Assembly (NCBI RefSeq): GCF_024749045.1
Contig: NZ_CP087184.1
Location: forward strand, 5,890,001 to 5,954,000
Direction of reading: 5' to 3'
Source of the DNA: Pseudomonas sp. B21-028
GTDB taxonomy: Bacteria > Pseudomonadota > Gammaproteobacteria > Pseudomonadales > Pseudomonadaceae
Length of the DNA stretch: 64,000 nt
Below the pieces are notes generated by a model that saw only the letters and a program-made list of their open reading frames with translations, made no database searches and had not been told where the DNA came from. Position numbers and translations under genes: made by a program. Of this stretch, positions 53,034-62,100 are shown one piece after another. How positions within the stretch are numbered: the stretch's first letter is position 1; each line of letters opens with the position of its first letter.

Positions 53034-53921
53034 ATGCGCCGCCTGCTCACCGGCTGTTTCGTCACCCTGTTGCTGTTGCTCAACACCCTGGTGCTGTTCG
53101 GGCCGTTGATGGTGTTCGCGCTGCTCAAGCTGATCCTGCCCGGGCGCCTTCGCGACTATGCCTCGTGGGCGGTAATGTGGATCGCCGAAACCTGGGCCGA
53201 GATCGACAAACTGATCTTCGCCCTGTGCATTCCCACCCGGTGGGATATTCGCGGCGGCGAAGGCTTGCGTGGCGATACGTCTTACCTGGTCATCAGCAAT
53301 CACCAGTCCTGGGTGGACATTCCCGCCCTCATCCAGACCCTCAACCGGCGCACACCGTTCTTCAAGTTTTTTCTCAAGAGAGAACTGATCTGGGTGCCCT
53401 TCCTGGGCCTGGCCTGGTGGGCGCTGGATTATCCGTTCATGAAGCGCTATACCAAAGCCTTCCTGGCGAAAAACCCGGAACTGGCCGGCAAGGACCTGGA
53501 AATCACCCGGGCGGCCTGCGAGCTGTTCAAGCGCCAGCCGGTCACCGTGGTGAACTACCTCGAAGGGACACGCTTTACCGCCGCCAAAAGCCAGCAGCAG
53601 CAATCACCCTTTGCCCATCTGCTCAAGCCCAAGGCCGGTGGCGTGGCGTTCGTGCTGGCGGCGATGGGCGAACAACTGGACGCGATCCTGGATGTGACCG
53701 TGGTGTATCCGCAGGCGCGGATTCCGGGGTTCTGGGATTTGATCAGCGGTTCCGTGCCAAAGGTCATCATCGACATCCAGACCCGCCCGCTGGACCCTGC
53801 GCTGTGGCAAGGCGATTACGAAAACGATCCGGTGTTTCGCCAGCACGTCCAGAACTGGGTCAACCAGCTCTGGACCGAAAAGGATCGACGCATCGTCGCC
53901 TTGCTCGACGAGCGCCGCTGA
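53034..53921 (+). CDS. Lysophospholipid acyltransferase family protein (YihG-like)
   Basis: A 295-aa PlsC-superfamily protein with one N-terminal helix (about 7-35) and motif I NHQSWVD (H90, D95). KFFLKRELIWVPFLGLAWW is motif II and YLEGTRFT is motif III. It is likely an inner-membrane acyltransferase acting on lysophosphatidate, as E. coli YihG. The start ATG 53034 is preferred; a TTG five codons upstream is also possible. Its stop abuts that of the converging DUF2780 gene with no base between. Confidence 0.85.
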   Translation: MRRLLTGCFVTLLLLLNTLVLFGPLMVFALLKLILPGRLRDYASWAVMWIAETWAEIDKLIFALCIPTRWDIRGGEGLRGDTSYLVISNHQSWVDIPALIQTLNRRTPFFKFFLKRELIWVPFLGLAWWALDYPFMKRYTKAFLAKNPELAGKDLEITRAACELFKRQPVTVVNYLEGTRFTAAKSQQQQSPFAHLLKPKAGGVAFVLAAMGEQLDAILDVTVVYPQARIPGFWDLISGSVPKVIIDIQTRPLDPALWQGDYENDPVFRQHVQNWVNQLWTEKDRRIVALLDERR

Positions 53922-54494
53922 TCAGATCCCGGCGCCGGTGCCCCAGATGCCGCCGAGGTTCTGCAGCAAGGTGCTGGCCACGCCTTGTTGGCCCAGGTAC
54001 TGGAGGATCACCGGGGCAAACTGGCCGATCATGCCGCTGTCCATGCCCAAGGCACTGAAGGCATTGTTCAAATCGTTGGTGTCCTTGACGTTGCCCAGCA
54101 GGCCATCGAGCAAGGCATTCTTCTGCGAACCACCACCGAGCAGGCCGCCCAGGCCATTGAGTCCGCCGATGGCGCTGTTGCCGGCAATCTGGTCCAGGCC
54201 TGGCACGCTTTGGCTCAGCTCGGAAAACTGTGGCTCGCTGAGACGATTCTTTGCCAGCCCCAACATCGCGCCGGCACCGCCGATGGCCTGCTCCGGCGTG
54301 ATCTTCAGCTCCGAACCCAACGTGTTGAGCAACCCGGCGGCTTCGGGCGCGGCGGCCACGGCCCCCTGCTCACCCTGACCGCCCTGCATGGCCGCCACTG
54401 CGTTGGCCGCATCACTGAGGCTGAACTGCGCGAAGGCCGGACTGGCCGCCAGCGACAGCAGGCAAGACAGTGCGAAACCGCGTGAAACCTTCAT
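53922..54494 (-). CDS. DUF2780-type exported protein
   Basis: A 190-aa protein with a signal peptide (cut after AFA near 22) and the Gly/Leu-rich pattern of DUF2780 (VcgC/VcgE) proteins: LLNTLGSELKITPEQAIGGA, then VPGLDQIAGNSAIGGL and NALLDGLLG. Function unknown. An intrinsic terminator lies 22 bp upstream of its ATG in the transcript leader. Confidence 0.8.
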   Translation of the reverse strand: MKVSRGFALSCLLSLAASPAFAQFSLSDAANAVAAMQGGQGEQGAVAAAPEAAGLLNTLGSELKITPEQAIGGAGAMLGLAKNRLSEPQFSELSQSVPGLDQIAGNSAIGGLNGLGGLLGGGSQKNALLDGLLGNVKDTNDLNNAFSALGMDSGMIGQFAPVILQYLGQQGVASTLLQNLGGIWGTGAGI

Positions 54495-54515
54495 TGCGAA
54501 CGTCCTCTTGAGCCA

Positions 54516-54541
54516 TTAAAAACCGCCCGATGGGGGGCGGC
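54516..54541 (-). terminator. Terminator-like hairpin in the DUF2780 leader
   Basis: On the minus strand CCGCCC, loop, GGGCGG is followed by TTTTT, ending 22 bp before the ATG at 54494. It is in the wrong place to end an upstream gene, because the upstream gene is on the other strand. Confidence 0.6.
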
Positions 54542-54660
54542 ACGAAATCGTGGGTTGGACTGAGGAGAGTAAGGATCGTTCCGCCGGTCCACATTCCGAC
54601 CGTCTTCGAGGCTGACTACCGCCAAAAGCGATGAACGTCTCTAACTATTCTAAAAAAGCA

Positions 54661-54684
54661 TAAAAAACTGTCAGGATTGACAGT
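54661..54684 (-). terminator. Second minus-strand terminator-like hairpin upstream
   Basis: ACTGTCA, loop ATCC, TGACAGT, then TTTTTT on the minus strand. On the plus strand the same sequence includes TTGACA (54677-54682), but no -10 was found. Confidence 0.5.
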
Positions 54685-54739
54685 AGCCCGATCGGCTCCA
54701 ATGGCGACCATGTTCTATTGGAACCAATGGAGCCTGGAC

Positions 54740-55153
54740 ATGAAAAATACTCTGACGGGATGCGCGTGGTTACTTCTATTGTTTATCAACCCTGTTAAGG
54801 CCGGCGAAGTAACCTGTCCTGCCATTGCGAATATCAGTGAACACATCAAACCCTGGGATGTTAAGTCCACGGAAGTACAGGATGATCGAGAGTGGGCAAG
54901 TCAGAGCGCTATTAAAATGGACGATCCGGCATCCATGCAATTCAACGGTGCCGAGTTTGCTCTCCATGACATTGACGACCCACAAACACCGGGAAGAACA
55001 ACCCTCACTTGCGCATACGCATCCGTAAATCTGGCCCTCCAGTATCTTCAGATACAGCCGCCTGTTTCAGAGTGGACGAATCGGCGCTGCGAAAATCTTG
55101 CCCTTCAAGTGTGCAAGCTCATCGATGCTGACGACTTCAACCTGAGTTTCTGA
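54740..55153 (+). CDS. Small exported protein, possibly DUF3757 family
   Basis: A 137-aa protein with a signal peptide (KNTLTGCAWLLLLFINPVKA) and a mature part beginning EVTCPAIANISE, four cysteines in the mature chain and many Asp/Glu. A CP motif right after the signal is seen in DUF3757 proteins, which are Pseudomonas small periplasmic proteins, so that family is a guess. The gene is visibly more AT-rich than its neighbours. Start ATG 54740 follows GGAGC. Confidence 0.6.
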   Translation: MKNTLTGCAWLLLLFINPVKAGEVTCPAIANISEHIKPWDVKSTEVQDDREWASQSAIKMDDPASMQFNGAEFALHDIDDPQTPGRTTLTCAYASVNLALQYLQIQPPVSEWTNRRCENLALQVCKLIDADDFNLSF

Positions 55154-55237
55154 TTGATTTATCGCTTACCCGCCGCTGGCAGATGACCCGCAGTCCGCTG
55201 ATACCGTACAGTGCGCCTCCCACTGAAGAGTTTGCCC

Positions 55238-55816
55238 ATGGACGTAAAAATTGGTGGCGCCACCCTCGCGGTCATCCTGACGGGCATGCTTATTGTGCTG
55301 GGCGTCAACGAATGCCAGCGAGGACCGCTGAATCCGGAGTTGGCCGATGGTGTCAGCGAGGAGCAAAAAACCTGGCTGACCATCGAACATCGCATCAAGC
55401 GCTTCGACCCGTCCCTGACGGCGGTAACCCGTGATCGGCAAACGCTCACCATCACCTATCGCCCGGACGCCTCCACCGAGAATGACGAGGGTTGGGTGCC
55501 GCGCCTGCTGCGCGTTGTCGGCCACGGTCTCGCGGCGCTCAACAACGCCCCTGGGGGCAAGCAGTACACCCAGGTAACGGTCAAGGCCCGGTTCCTTGCC
55601 GACGACGATGTTGAATTGGTCTACGACATGCAGGGCTTCGACGCGATCAAGACCCAAAGGGATGGTTATGTCACCTTCGCCAGCCTGCCCCGCAGCCTCA
55701 CCTTCGGCAGGGATGCGCTGGCCCAGGCCCAGCTTGATTGCCGGAACACGAATGTCTGGGGTTTCTACCCCGATTTCTGCGAGCGGGTCAAAACGGCAAC
55801 GGTAACCCAGCCCTGA
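55238..55816 (+). CDS. Membrane-anchored protein of unknown function
   Basis: A 192-aa protein with a single N-terminal helix (VKIGGATLAVILTGMLIVLG) and a soluble part with two short beta-rich stretches (LTAVTRDRQTLTITYRP, then YTQVTVKARFLADDDVELVY) and a closing CRNTNVWGFYPDFCERV. Four cysteines might pair. No family was recognised. ATG 55238 is preferred to GTG 55211 because it follows GAAGAG. It converges with fdhA across a terminator. Confidence 0.6.
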   Translation: MDVKIGGATLAVILTGMLIVLGVNECQRGPLNPELADGVSEEQKTWLTIEHRIKRFDPSLTAVTRDRQTLTITYRPDASTENDEGWVPRLLRVVGHGLAALNNAPGGKQYTQVTVKARFLADDDVELVYDMQGFDAIKTQRDGYVTFASLPRSLTFGRDALAQAQLDCRNTNVWGFYPDFCERVKTATVTQP

Positions 55817-55898
55817 GTGGGGTTACCCAGGCCTGACGGGAATGGAACGAACAATTTATGGAAGAATAGGCAGCAGACACCTGCCGCTACAGCCAAAT

Positions 55899-55927
55899 AA
55901 AAAGGGCGACATCACTGTCGCCCTTTT
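55899..55927. terminator. Bidirectional terminator between the orphan gene and fdhA
   Basis: AAAAAGGGCGACA and TGTCGCCCTTTTT form a 13-bp stem with an atca-type loop; T-runs occur on both strands. Confidence 0.88.
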
Positions 55928-55945
55928 TCCGTCTTGCTTCCAACC

Positions 55946-57145
55946 TTACGCCGCGCTGAACATCTTGTGCGGGTCAATCACGAATTTCTTCGGCACGCCA
56001 GCGTCGAACTCGCCGTAGCCTTTCGGCGCGTCGTCCAGGCTGATCACCTGTACGCCGACGATGTCCGCGATGTTGATGCGGTCCCACATGATCGCCTGCA
56101 TCAGCGCGCGGTTGTACTTCATCACCGGGGTCTGGCCGGTGTGGAAGCTGTGGGACTTGGCCCAGCCGAGGCCGAAGCGGATGCTCAGGGCACCGATCTT
56201 GGCGGCGGCATCGACCGCACCCGGATCTTCGGTGACGTACAGGCCAGGGATACCGATCTTGCCGGCAACGCGGGTCACTTGCATCAGCGAGTTAAGCACG
56301 GTGGCCGGGGCTTCGTGCTTGACGCCGTCATGACCATGACCACGGGCTTCGAAGCCTACGCAGTCAACGGCGCAATCGACTTCAGGCTCGCCCAACAGTG
56401 CGGCGATTTGCTCATGCAATGGTGTGTCGGTGGACAGGTCGACAATTTCAAAACCCTGCGCCTTGGCGTGAGCCAGACGGATGGAGTTGACGTCACCGAC
56501 GATCACCACCGCTGCACCGAGCAGACGAGCAGAGGCCGCGGCAGCCAGACCAACCGGACCAGCACCGGCGATATAAACAGTGCTGCCAGGACCAACGCCG
56601 GCAGTCACCGCACCGTGGTAACCGGTAGGCAGGATGTCGGACAGGCAAGTCAGGTCGCGGATCTTCTCCATGGCCTTGTCGCGGTCCGGCAGTTTCAGCA
56701 GGTTGAAGTCGGCATACGGCACCAGCACGTACTCGGCCTGGCCGCCGGTCCAGTCACCCATGTCGACATAGCCATAGGCGCCACCGGCACGGGCCGGGTT
56801 GACGGTCAGGCAGACGCCGGTGTGCTGTTCCTTGCAGGAACGGCAACGACCGCACGCGACGTTGAACGGTACCGACACCAGATCACCGATCTTCAGGTTC
56901 TCGACGTCGCTGCCCTTCTCGATCACTTCACCGGTGATCTCGTGACCCAGGACCAGACCGGTCTGGGCGGTGGTACGGCCGCGCACCATGTGCTGGTCGG
57001 AGCCGCAGATGTTGGTGGATACCACGCGCAGGATGACGCCGTGCTCGATTTTTCTGCCACGCGGGTCCTGCATTTTTGGATAGTCGATCTTCTGTACTTC
57101 GACCTTGCCGTTGCCGAGATAGACGACACCACGATTACCGGACAT
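55946..57145 (-). CDS. fdhA: Glutathione-independent formaldehyde dehydrogenase
   Basis: A 399-aa zinc-dependent, NAD-bound enzyme oxidising formaldehyde to formate. Catalytic zinc ligands C47 (STNICGSDQH) and H68 (LVLGHEITGEV) and the structural zinc set C98, C101, C104 and C112 are intact. The Rossmann motif is VYIAGAGPVGLAAAASARLLG. It is the last gene of the sox-purU-fdhA unit, removing the formaldehyde made by sarcosine oxidase. It follows purU by 128 bp, where a promoter could lie. Confidence 0.95.
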   Translation of the reverse strand: MSGNRGVVYLGNGKVEVQKIDYPKMQDPRGRKIEHGVILRVVSTNICGSDQHMVRGRTTAQTGLVLGHEITGEVIEKGSDVENLKIGDLVSVPFNVACGRCRSCKEQHTGVCLTVNPARAGGAYGYVDMGDWTGGQAEYVLVPYADFNLLKLPDRDKAMEKIRDLTCLSDILPTGYHGAVTAGVGPGSTVYIAGAGPVGLAAAASARLLGAAVVIVGDVNSIRLAHAKAQGFEIVDLSTDTPLHEQIAALLGEPEVDCAVDCVGFEARGHGHDGVKHEAPATVLNSLMQVTRVAGKIGIPGLYVTEDPGAVDAAAKIGALSIRFGLGWAKSHSFHTGQTPVMKYNRALMQAIMWDRINIADIVGVQVISLDDAPKGYGEFDAGVPKKFVIDPHKMFSAA

Positions 57146-57273
57146 GCTTTCACCTCGCTGTTGTTTTTGTGGAACTGCGTCACCCAGGCAGGCAGCGCGT
57201 TTGTGCTCGGATTAGTACTGGGATTATCAAAGAAGAACTGCTCGCCAACGGGCCTCAGAGCGCCGCCAAGCAT

Positions 57274-58131
57274 CTAAAGAACGACAGTACGATTGGCGTT
57301 CAGGAAAACCCGTCTTTCAATGTGATACCCCACGGCCCGGGCCAATGTGAGCCCTTCGATATCCCGCCCCTTGGCAATCAGGTCCTCGGGGTAATGACTG
57401 TGGTCCACCACTTCCACGCCCTGGGCGATGATCGGGCCTTCGTCCAGGTCGTTATTGATGTAATGCGCCGTGGCACCGACCAGCTTCACGCCTTTGTTGT
57501 AGGCCTGGTGATACGGTTTGGCGCCCTTGAAGCCAGGCAGCAGGGAGTGGTGGATATTGATTGCCTTGCCGTCGAGCTTGCGACACAGCTCCGGCGACAG
57601 CACCTGCATGTAGCGGGCGAGGATCACCAGCTCGGCGCCGGTGTCTTCGATCACCTGCCACACCTGCCGCTCCTGGGCCGGCTTGTCGTTCGGATCCAGG
57701 GGGAAATGGTAGTAGGGAATCTGGTGCCAGTCGGCCAGTGGCTTGAGGTCCGGGTGATTGGACACCACCGCGACCACGTCCATGGACAACTGGCCGATGC
57801 GCTGGCGGTAGAGCAAATCGTTGAGGCAGTGATCGGCCTTGGACACCATGATCACCACTTTCGGCCGGTAGTTGGGCGGCGTCAGTTCGAAGACCATGCC
57901 AAAGGCTTCGGCACGCTCGGCCAGGCCGGCACGGAAATCCTGCTCGTCGAAACCATCGGGTTGGCGAAATTCCACACGAATGAAGAAACGCCCCGAAAGC
58001 CGGTCGTCGAAGGAGTGGTGTTCGGTAACGTAGCAGCCCTGCTCGAACAGAAAGCGGGTCACCGCGTCCACCGTGCCGAGCACGCTGGGGCAGTCGGCAG
58101 TCAAAATCCATGTATCTGGGGCGCGACTCAT
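57274..58131 (-). CDS. purU: Formyltetrahydrofolate deformylase
   Basis: A 285-aa enzyme with an N-terminal ACT domain (WILTADCPSVLGTVDAVTRF) and a formyltransferase-like domain carrying NIHHSLLPGFKGAKPYHQA and GATAHYINNDLDEGPII. It hydrolyses 10-formyl-THF to formate and THF, balancing the one-carbon pool loaded by sarcosine oxidase. It starts at ATG 58131 and lies 206 bp from soxG across a long REP element. Confidence 0.95.
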   Translation of the reverse strand: MSRAPDTWILTADCPSVLGTVDAVTRFLFEQGCYVTEHHSFDDRLSGRFFIRVEFRQPDGFDEQDFRAGLAERAEAFGMVFELTPPNYRPKVVIMVSKADHCLNDLLYRQRIGQLSMDVVAVVSNHPDLKPLADWHQIPYYHFPLDPNDKPAQERQVWQVIEDTGAELVILARYMQVLSPELCRKLDGKAINIHHSLLPGFKGAKPYHQAYNKGVKLVGATAHYINNDLDEGPIIAQGVEVVDHSHYPEDLIAKGRDIEGLTLARAVGYHIERRVFLNANRTVVL

Positions 58132-58176
58132 TGCGGTGACTCCTGTTTGTAGTGGCTAATCCCCGAACACAGAACC

Positions 58177-58309
58177 TGTGGCGAGGGGATTTATCCCCGC
58201 TGGGCTGCGAAGCAGCCCTAAACCAGCCCCAGCGGTGTGTCAGGCTGGATTGTATGTAGCTTTATTGGGGCTGCTTCGCAGCCCAGCGGGGATAAATCCC
58301 CTCGCCACA
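58177..58309. repeat. REPIN, family 2, between soxG and purU
   Basis: TGTGGCGAGGGGATTTATCC, CGCTGGGCTGCGAAGCAGCCC and their inverted partner face each other. The arms are longer than in family 1, about 44 bp each. Confidence 0.9.
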
Positions 58310-58337
58310 AAAATGTTTGGCTTTAGACCGTGATAGC

Positions 58338-58970
58338 TCAGGCCTGCACGCTCAAGCCATATTCAGCCGACGCATCCTGCAGCCACAGCCACCAGTAATC
58401 GGAGAAGCTGCGGCGGATCAGCAGTTCCCAGGTGTCTTCGGCGGTGTGGCGGATCACCAGTTGCGACTTGGCGAACACCGTGCCCACGGCCTTGCCTACC
58501 GGGAAGTTGCTTGGGTGTACATCGTAGCTGGTGGATTTCATCAGCACGTCGCGCACGTTCGGGCCGGACAGCTCGAGAATCTGCTGGCCGCCGCTGACGT
58601 TGACGATCTGGATGTGCAGGTCGCCCAGGGCTTCACGCAGTTTCTGCTCGGCGGCGAACTCTTCACCGGTCGGCACGACCAGCAGCCATTCATCCGGCCC
58701 CATCCATTGCAAACTGGTCTCACCCTTGACGATCACGCTCAACGCGCCCGGCAATTCGATGCCCAGGGCCTTGTGCACGCCCGCGGCGAATGCCGCATCG
58801 TGGCCATCGCCACGGATGGTCAGGTGGCCCAGGAGTTTTTTCTCGCGCACGGTCACGCCGGCGTTCTTGCGCCCCTTGCCCACCAGGCTGGCGAGGTCGG
58901 CATGATGCAGCGACGACTCGGCTTTGGCCCCGGTGGTTGGGCGTTGTTGGTAAACATTGGCGGCTGTCAT
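58338..58970 (-). CDS. soxG: Sarcosine oxidase gamma subunit
   Basis: A 210-aa gamma subunit of heterotetrameric sarcosine oxidase. The conserved features are LGHLTIRGDGHDAAFAAGV, LQWMGPDEWLLVVP, and DYWWLWLQDASAEYGL at the end. The start ATG 58970 (MTAANVYQQRPTTGAKAES) is preferred. It lies 159 bp after soxA across a REPIN. Confidence 0.93.
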   Translation of the reverse strand: MTAANVYQQRPTTGAKAESSLHHADLASLVGKGRKNAGVTVREKKLLGHLTIRGDGHDAAFAAGVHKALGIELPGALSVIVKGETSLQWMGPDEWLLVVPTGEEFAAEQKLREALGDLHIQIVNVSGGQQILELSGPNVRDVLMKSTSYDVHPSNFPVGKAVGTVFAKSQLVIRHTAEDTWELLIRRSFSDYWWLWLQDASAEYGLSVQA

Positions 58971-59016
58971 ATAGCACCTGTCATGAATGCTTGCTCGACC
59001 TGCCGGTGCGTGGCGC

Positions 59017-59104
59017 TGTGAGAGCAAGGCTTGCCCGCGATGAACGATAACTCGGTCTGATGGCTACCGTGTCGCCTGCATCGCGAGCAAGCTTTGCTCC
59101 CACA
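59017..59104. repeat. REPIN, family 1, between soxA and soxG
   Basis: TGTGAGAGCAAGGCTTGCCCGCGA-type left arm and inverted ATCGCGAGCAAGC...GCTCCCACA right arm; both carry small changes. Confidence 0.85.
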
Positions 59105-59129
59105 CGCCCCCACCCACAGGGCTCAAGTG

Positions 59130-62100
59130 TTAGATATTCTGCCGATCGCCCTTCGGATCGAAGAACACCGAAGAAACGATCTCTGCCTCGATCACGCTAC
59201 CGTCAGCCTGCGGCGAGAAAACCCTCTCACCGATACGCTTCAAGCCCCCCTTGACCACACCCATGGCGAATGAATAGCCCAGGGAGTTGTGTGCGTAGCT
59301 GGAGGTCACGTGACCCACCATGGTCATCGGGATCGCCTGCTTGGGGTTGAAGACCAGTTGCGCGCCTTCCGGCAGCCAGACGTTCGGATCGATCGGCTTG
59401 AGGCCCACCAGTTGCTTGCGGTCTTCACGCACGCAATCTTCCCGGTTCATGCCACGCCAGCCGATCCACGAGAACGGTTTGGTACGGCCCACGCACCAGC
59501 CCATGTTCAGGTCGTCCGGGGTCATCGAGCCGTCGGTGTCCTGACCGACGATGATGAAGCCCTTCTCGGCCCGCAGTACGTGCATGGTTTCAGTGCCGTA
59601 CGGGGTCAGGTTGTACTTCTTGCCGGCCTCGACGATCTTCTCGAGCACGCCCATGGCGTAGTCGGCCTGCACGTTGACTTCGTACGACAGCTCGCCGGTG
59701 AACGAAATCCGGAACACCCGCGCCGGTACGCCACCCACCAGGCCTTCTTTCCAGGTCATGAACGGGAAGCCGTCACGATCCAGGTCGATGTCGGTGACTT
59801 CGCTCAACAGCTTGCGGCTGTTGGGCCCCGACAAGGTCATGGTTGCCCAGTGGTCGGTGACCGAGGTGAAGTACACCTTCAGGTCCGGCCATTCGGTCTG
59901 CTGGTAGATCTCCAGCCATTGCAGCACACGGGCCGCACCGCCGGTGGTGGTGGTCATGATGAAATGGTTGTCGGCGACACAGGCGGTCACGCCGTCGTCG
60001 AACACCATGCCGTCTTCCTTGCACATCAGGCCGTAGCGGGCCTTGCCCACGTCGAGCTTGGTCCAGGCGTTGGTGTAGATGCGGTTGAGGAACTCACGGG
60101 CATCCGGGCCCTGGATGTCGATCTTGCCCAGGGTCGAGGCGTCCAGCAGGCCGACGCTGTCGCGTACCGCCTTGCATTCGCGCTTGACCGCGGCGTGCAT
60201 GTCTTCGCCGTTCTTCGGGAAGTACCAAGGGCGCTTCCACTGGCCGACATCTTCGAACTCGGCGCCGTTCTTCAAGTGCCAGGCATGCAGCGCGGTGAAG
60301 CGAACCGGTTCGAAGATGTGTCCGCAGTGCCGGCCGGCCACCGCGCCGAATGTTACCGGCGTGTAGTTCGGACGGAACATGGTGGTGCCCATCTGCGGGA
60401 TGCTCACGTTCAGCGAACGTGCCGCGATGGCCAGGCCGTTGACGTTACCCAGCTTGCCCTGGTCGGTACCGAAGCCCAGTGCGGTGTAGCGCTTGACGTG
60501 TTCCACCGACTCGAAGCCTTCGCGGGTCGCGAGTTCGATGGCGGCGGCGGTGACGTCGTTCTGCAGGTCGACGAACTGCTTCGGCGCCCGTGCGGTAGCT
60601 TTTTCGTGCGGCACCTGGAACAGCGCCAGGGTTGGCTCTTCGTGGCGGCTCAGGGCTTTGGGCAACACCCCTTCCACGGTTTTGAAGCCGGCTTCGCTGG
60701 CCGCGCGCACGCCGCCCTCGAAACCATCGGCCAGGGTATCGCCGAGGCTGTAGACGCCATTCACGCCGCCGACGCATACGCGTTTCTGCGGTGCTTCGCC
60801 CGGTACGAAACCGAGGATGTCTTCACGCCAGATCGGCTTGCCGCCCAGGTGCGAAGCCAGGTGGACCACCGGGCTGTAGCCGCCGGAGCTGGCGACCAGG
60901 TCGCAGTCCAGCCATTCGCCGGGGCTGGTGACTTTTTGTCCGCGGACGTCGATCGCGGCGACGCGGGCACCGGTCACGCGCTTGCTGCCACGGGCCTCGA
61001 TCACGGCACTGCCGGTGAGGATGCGGATGCCTTTGGCGCGGGCTTCTTCCACCAGCGCGCCGCGTGGGTTGCTGCGGGCATCGGCGACGGCAACAACTTG
61101 CAGGCCGGCGTCGAACCAGTCCAGCGCAACGCGATAGGCGTGGTCGTTGTTGGTGGACAGCACCAGCTTCTTGCCCGGTGCCACGCCGTAGCGGCGCACG
61201 TAGGTAGAGACTGCACCGGCCAGCATGTTGCCCGGCACGTCGTTGTTGCCGTAGACCAGCGGACGCTCGCAAGCACCGGTGGCCAGCACTACGCGCTTGG
61301 CGCGAACGCGGTTGATGCGCTGACGCACCTGGCCGATCGGCGCGCGGTCACCGAGGTGGTCGGTGAGGCGTTCGTGGATGGTCAGGAAGTTGTGGTCGTG
61401 GTAACCGTTCACCGTGGCACGAGGCAACAGCAATACTTCCGGCATCGAGCGCAGCTCGGCCACTACCGCCGCGACCCATTCGGTCGCCGGCTTGCCGTCC
61501 AGGCTCTCGCGGGAATCGAGCAGGCTACCGCCGAACTCTTCCTGCTCGTCAGCCACGATCACCCGCGCACCGCTGCGACCAGCGGCCAGGGCGGCGGCCA
61601 GGCCGGCAGGGCCGGCGCCGACGACCAGCACATCGCAGTGACGGCTCATGTAGTCATAGGTATCCGGATCGTTCTCGGTCGACGAGCGGCCCAGGCCGGC
61701 GGCCTTGCGGATGTACTTTTCGTAAGTCATCCAGAACGATTGCGGGTACATGAAGGTTTTGTAGTAGAAGCCCGGCGGCATCATCTTGCCGCCGACCTTG
61801 CCGAGAATACCCATCACGTCATTGTTCACGCTCGGCCAGCCGTTGGTGCTGGTGGCGACCAGGCCCTGGTACAGCGCCTGTTGCGTGGCACGCACGTTAG
61901 GAATCTGCGTGGCTTCGGTGGCGCCGATCTGCAGCACCGCGTTCGGCTCTTCCGCACCGGCGGCGAAGATGCCCCGTGGACGGGAATACTTGAAGCTGCG
62001 GCCGATGATGTCGACGCCGTTGGCCAGCAGTGCAGCGGCCAGGGAATCGCCTTCGAAGCCTTTGTAGGTCTGGCCGTTGAAGGTGAAGCTCAGCACTTTG

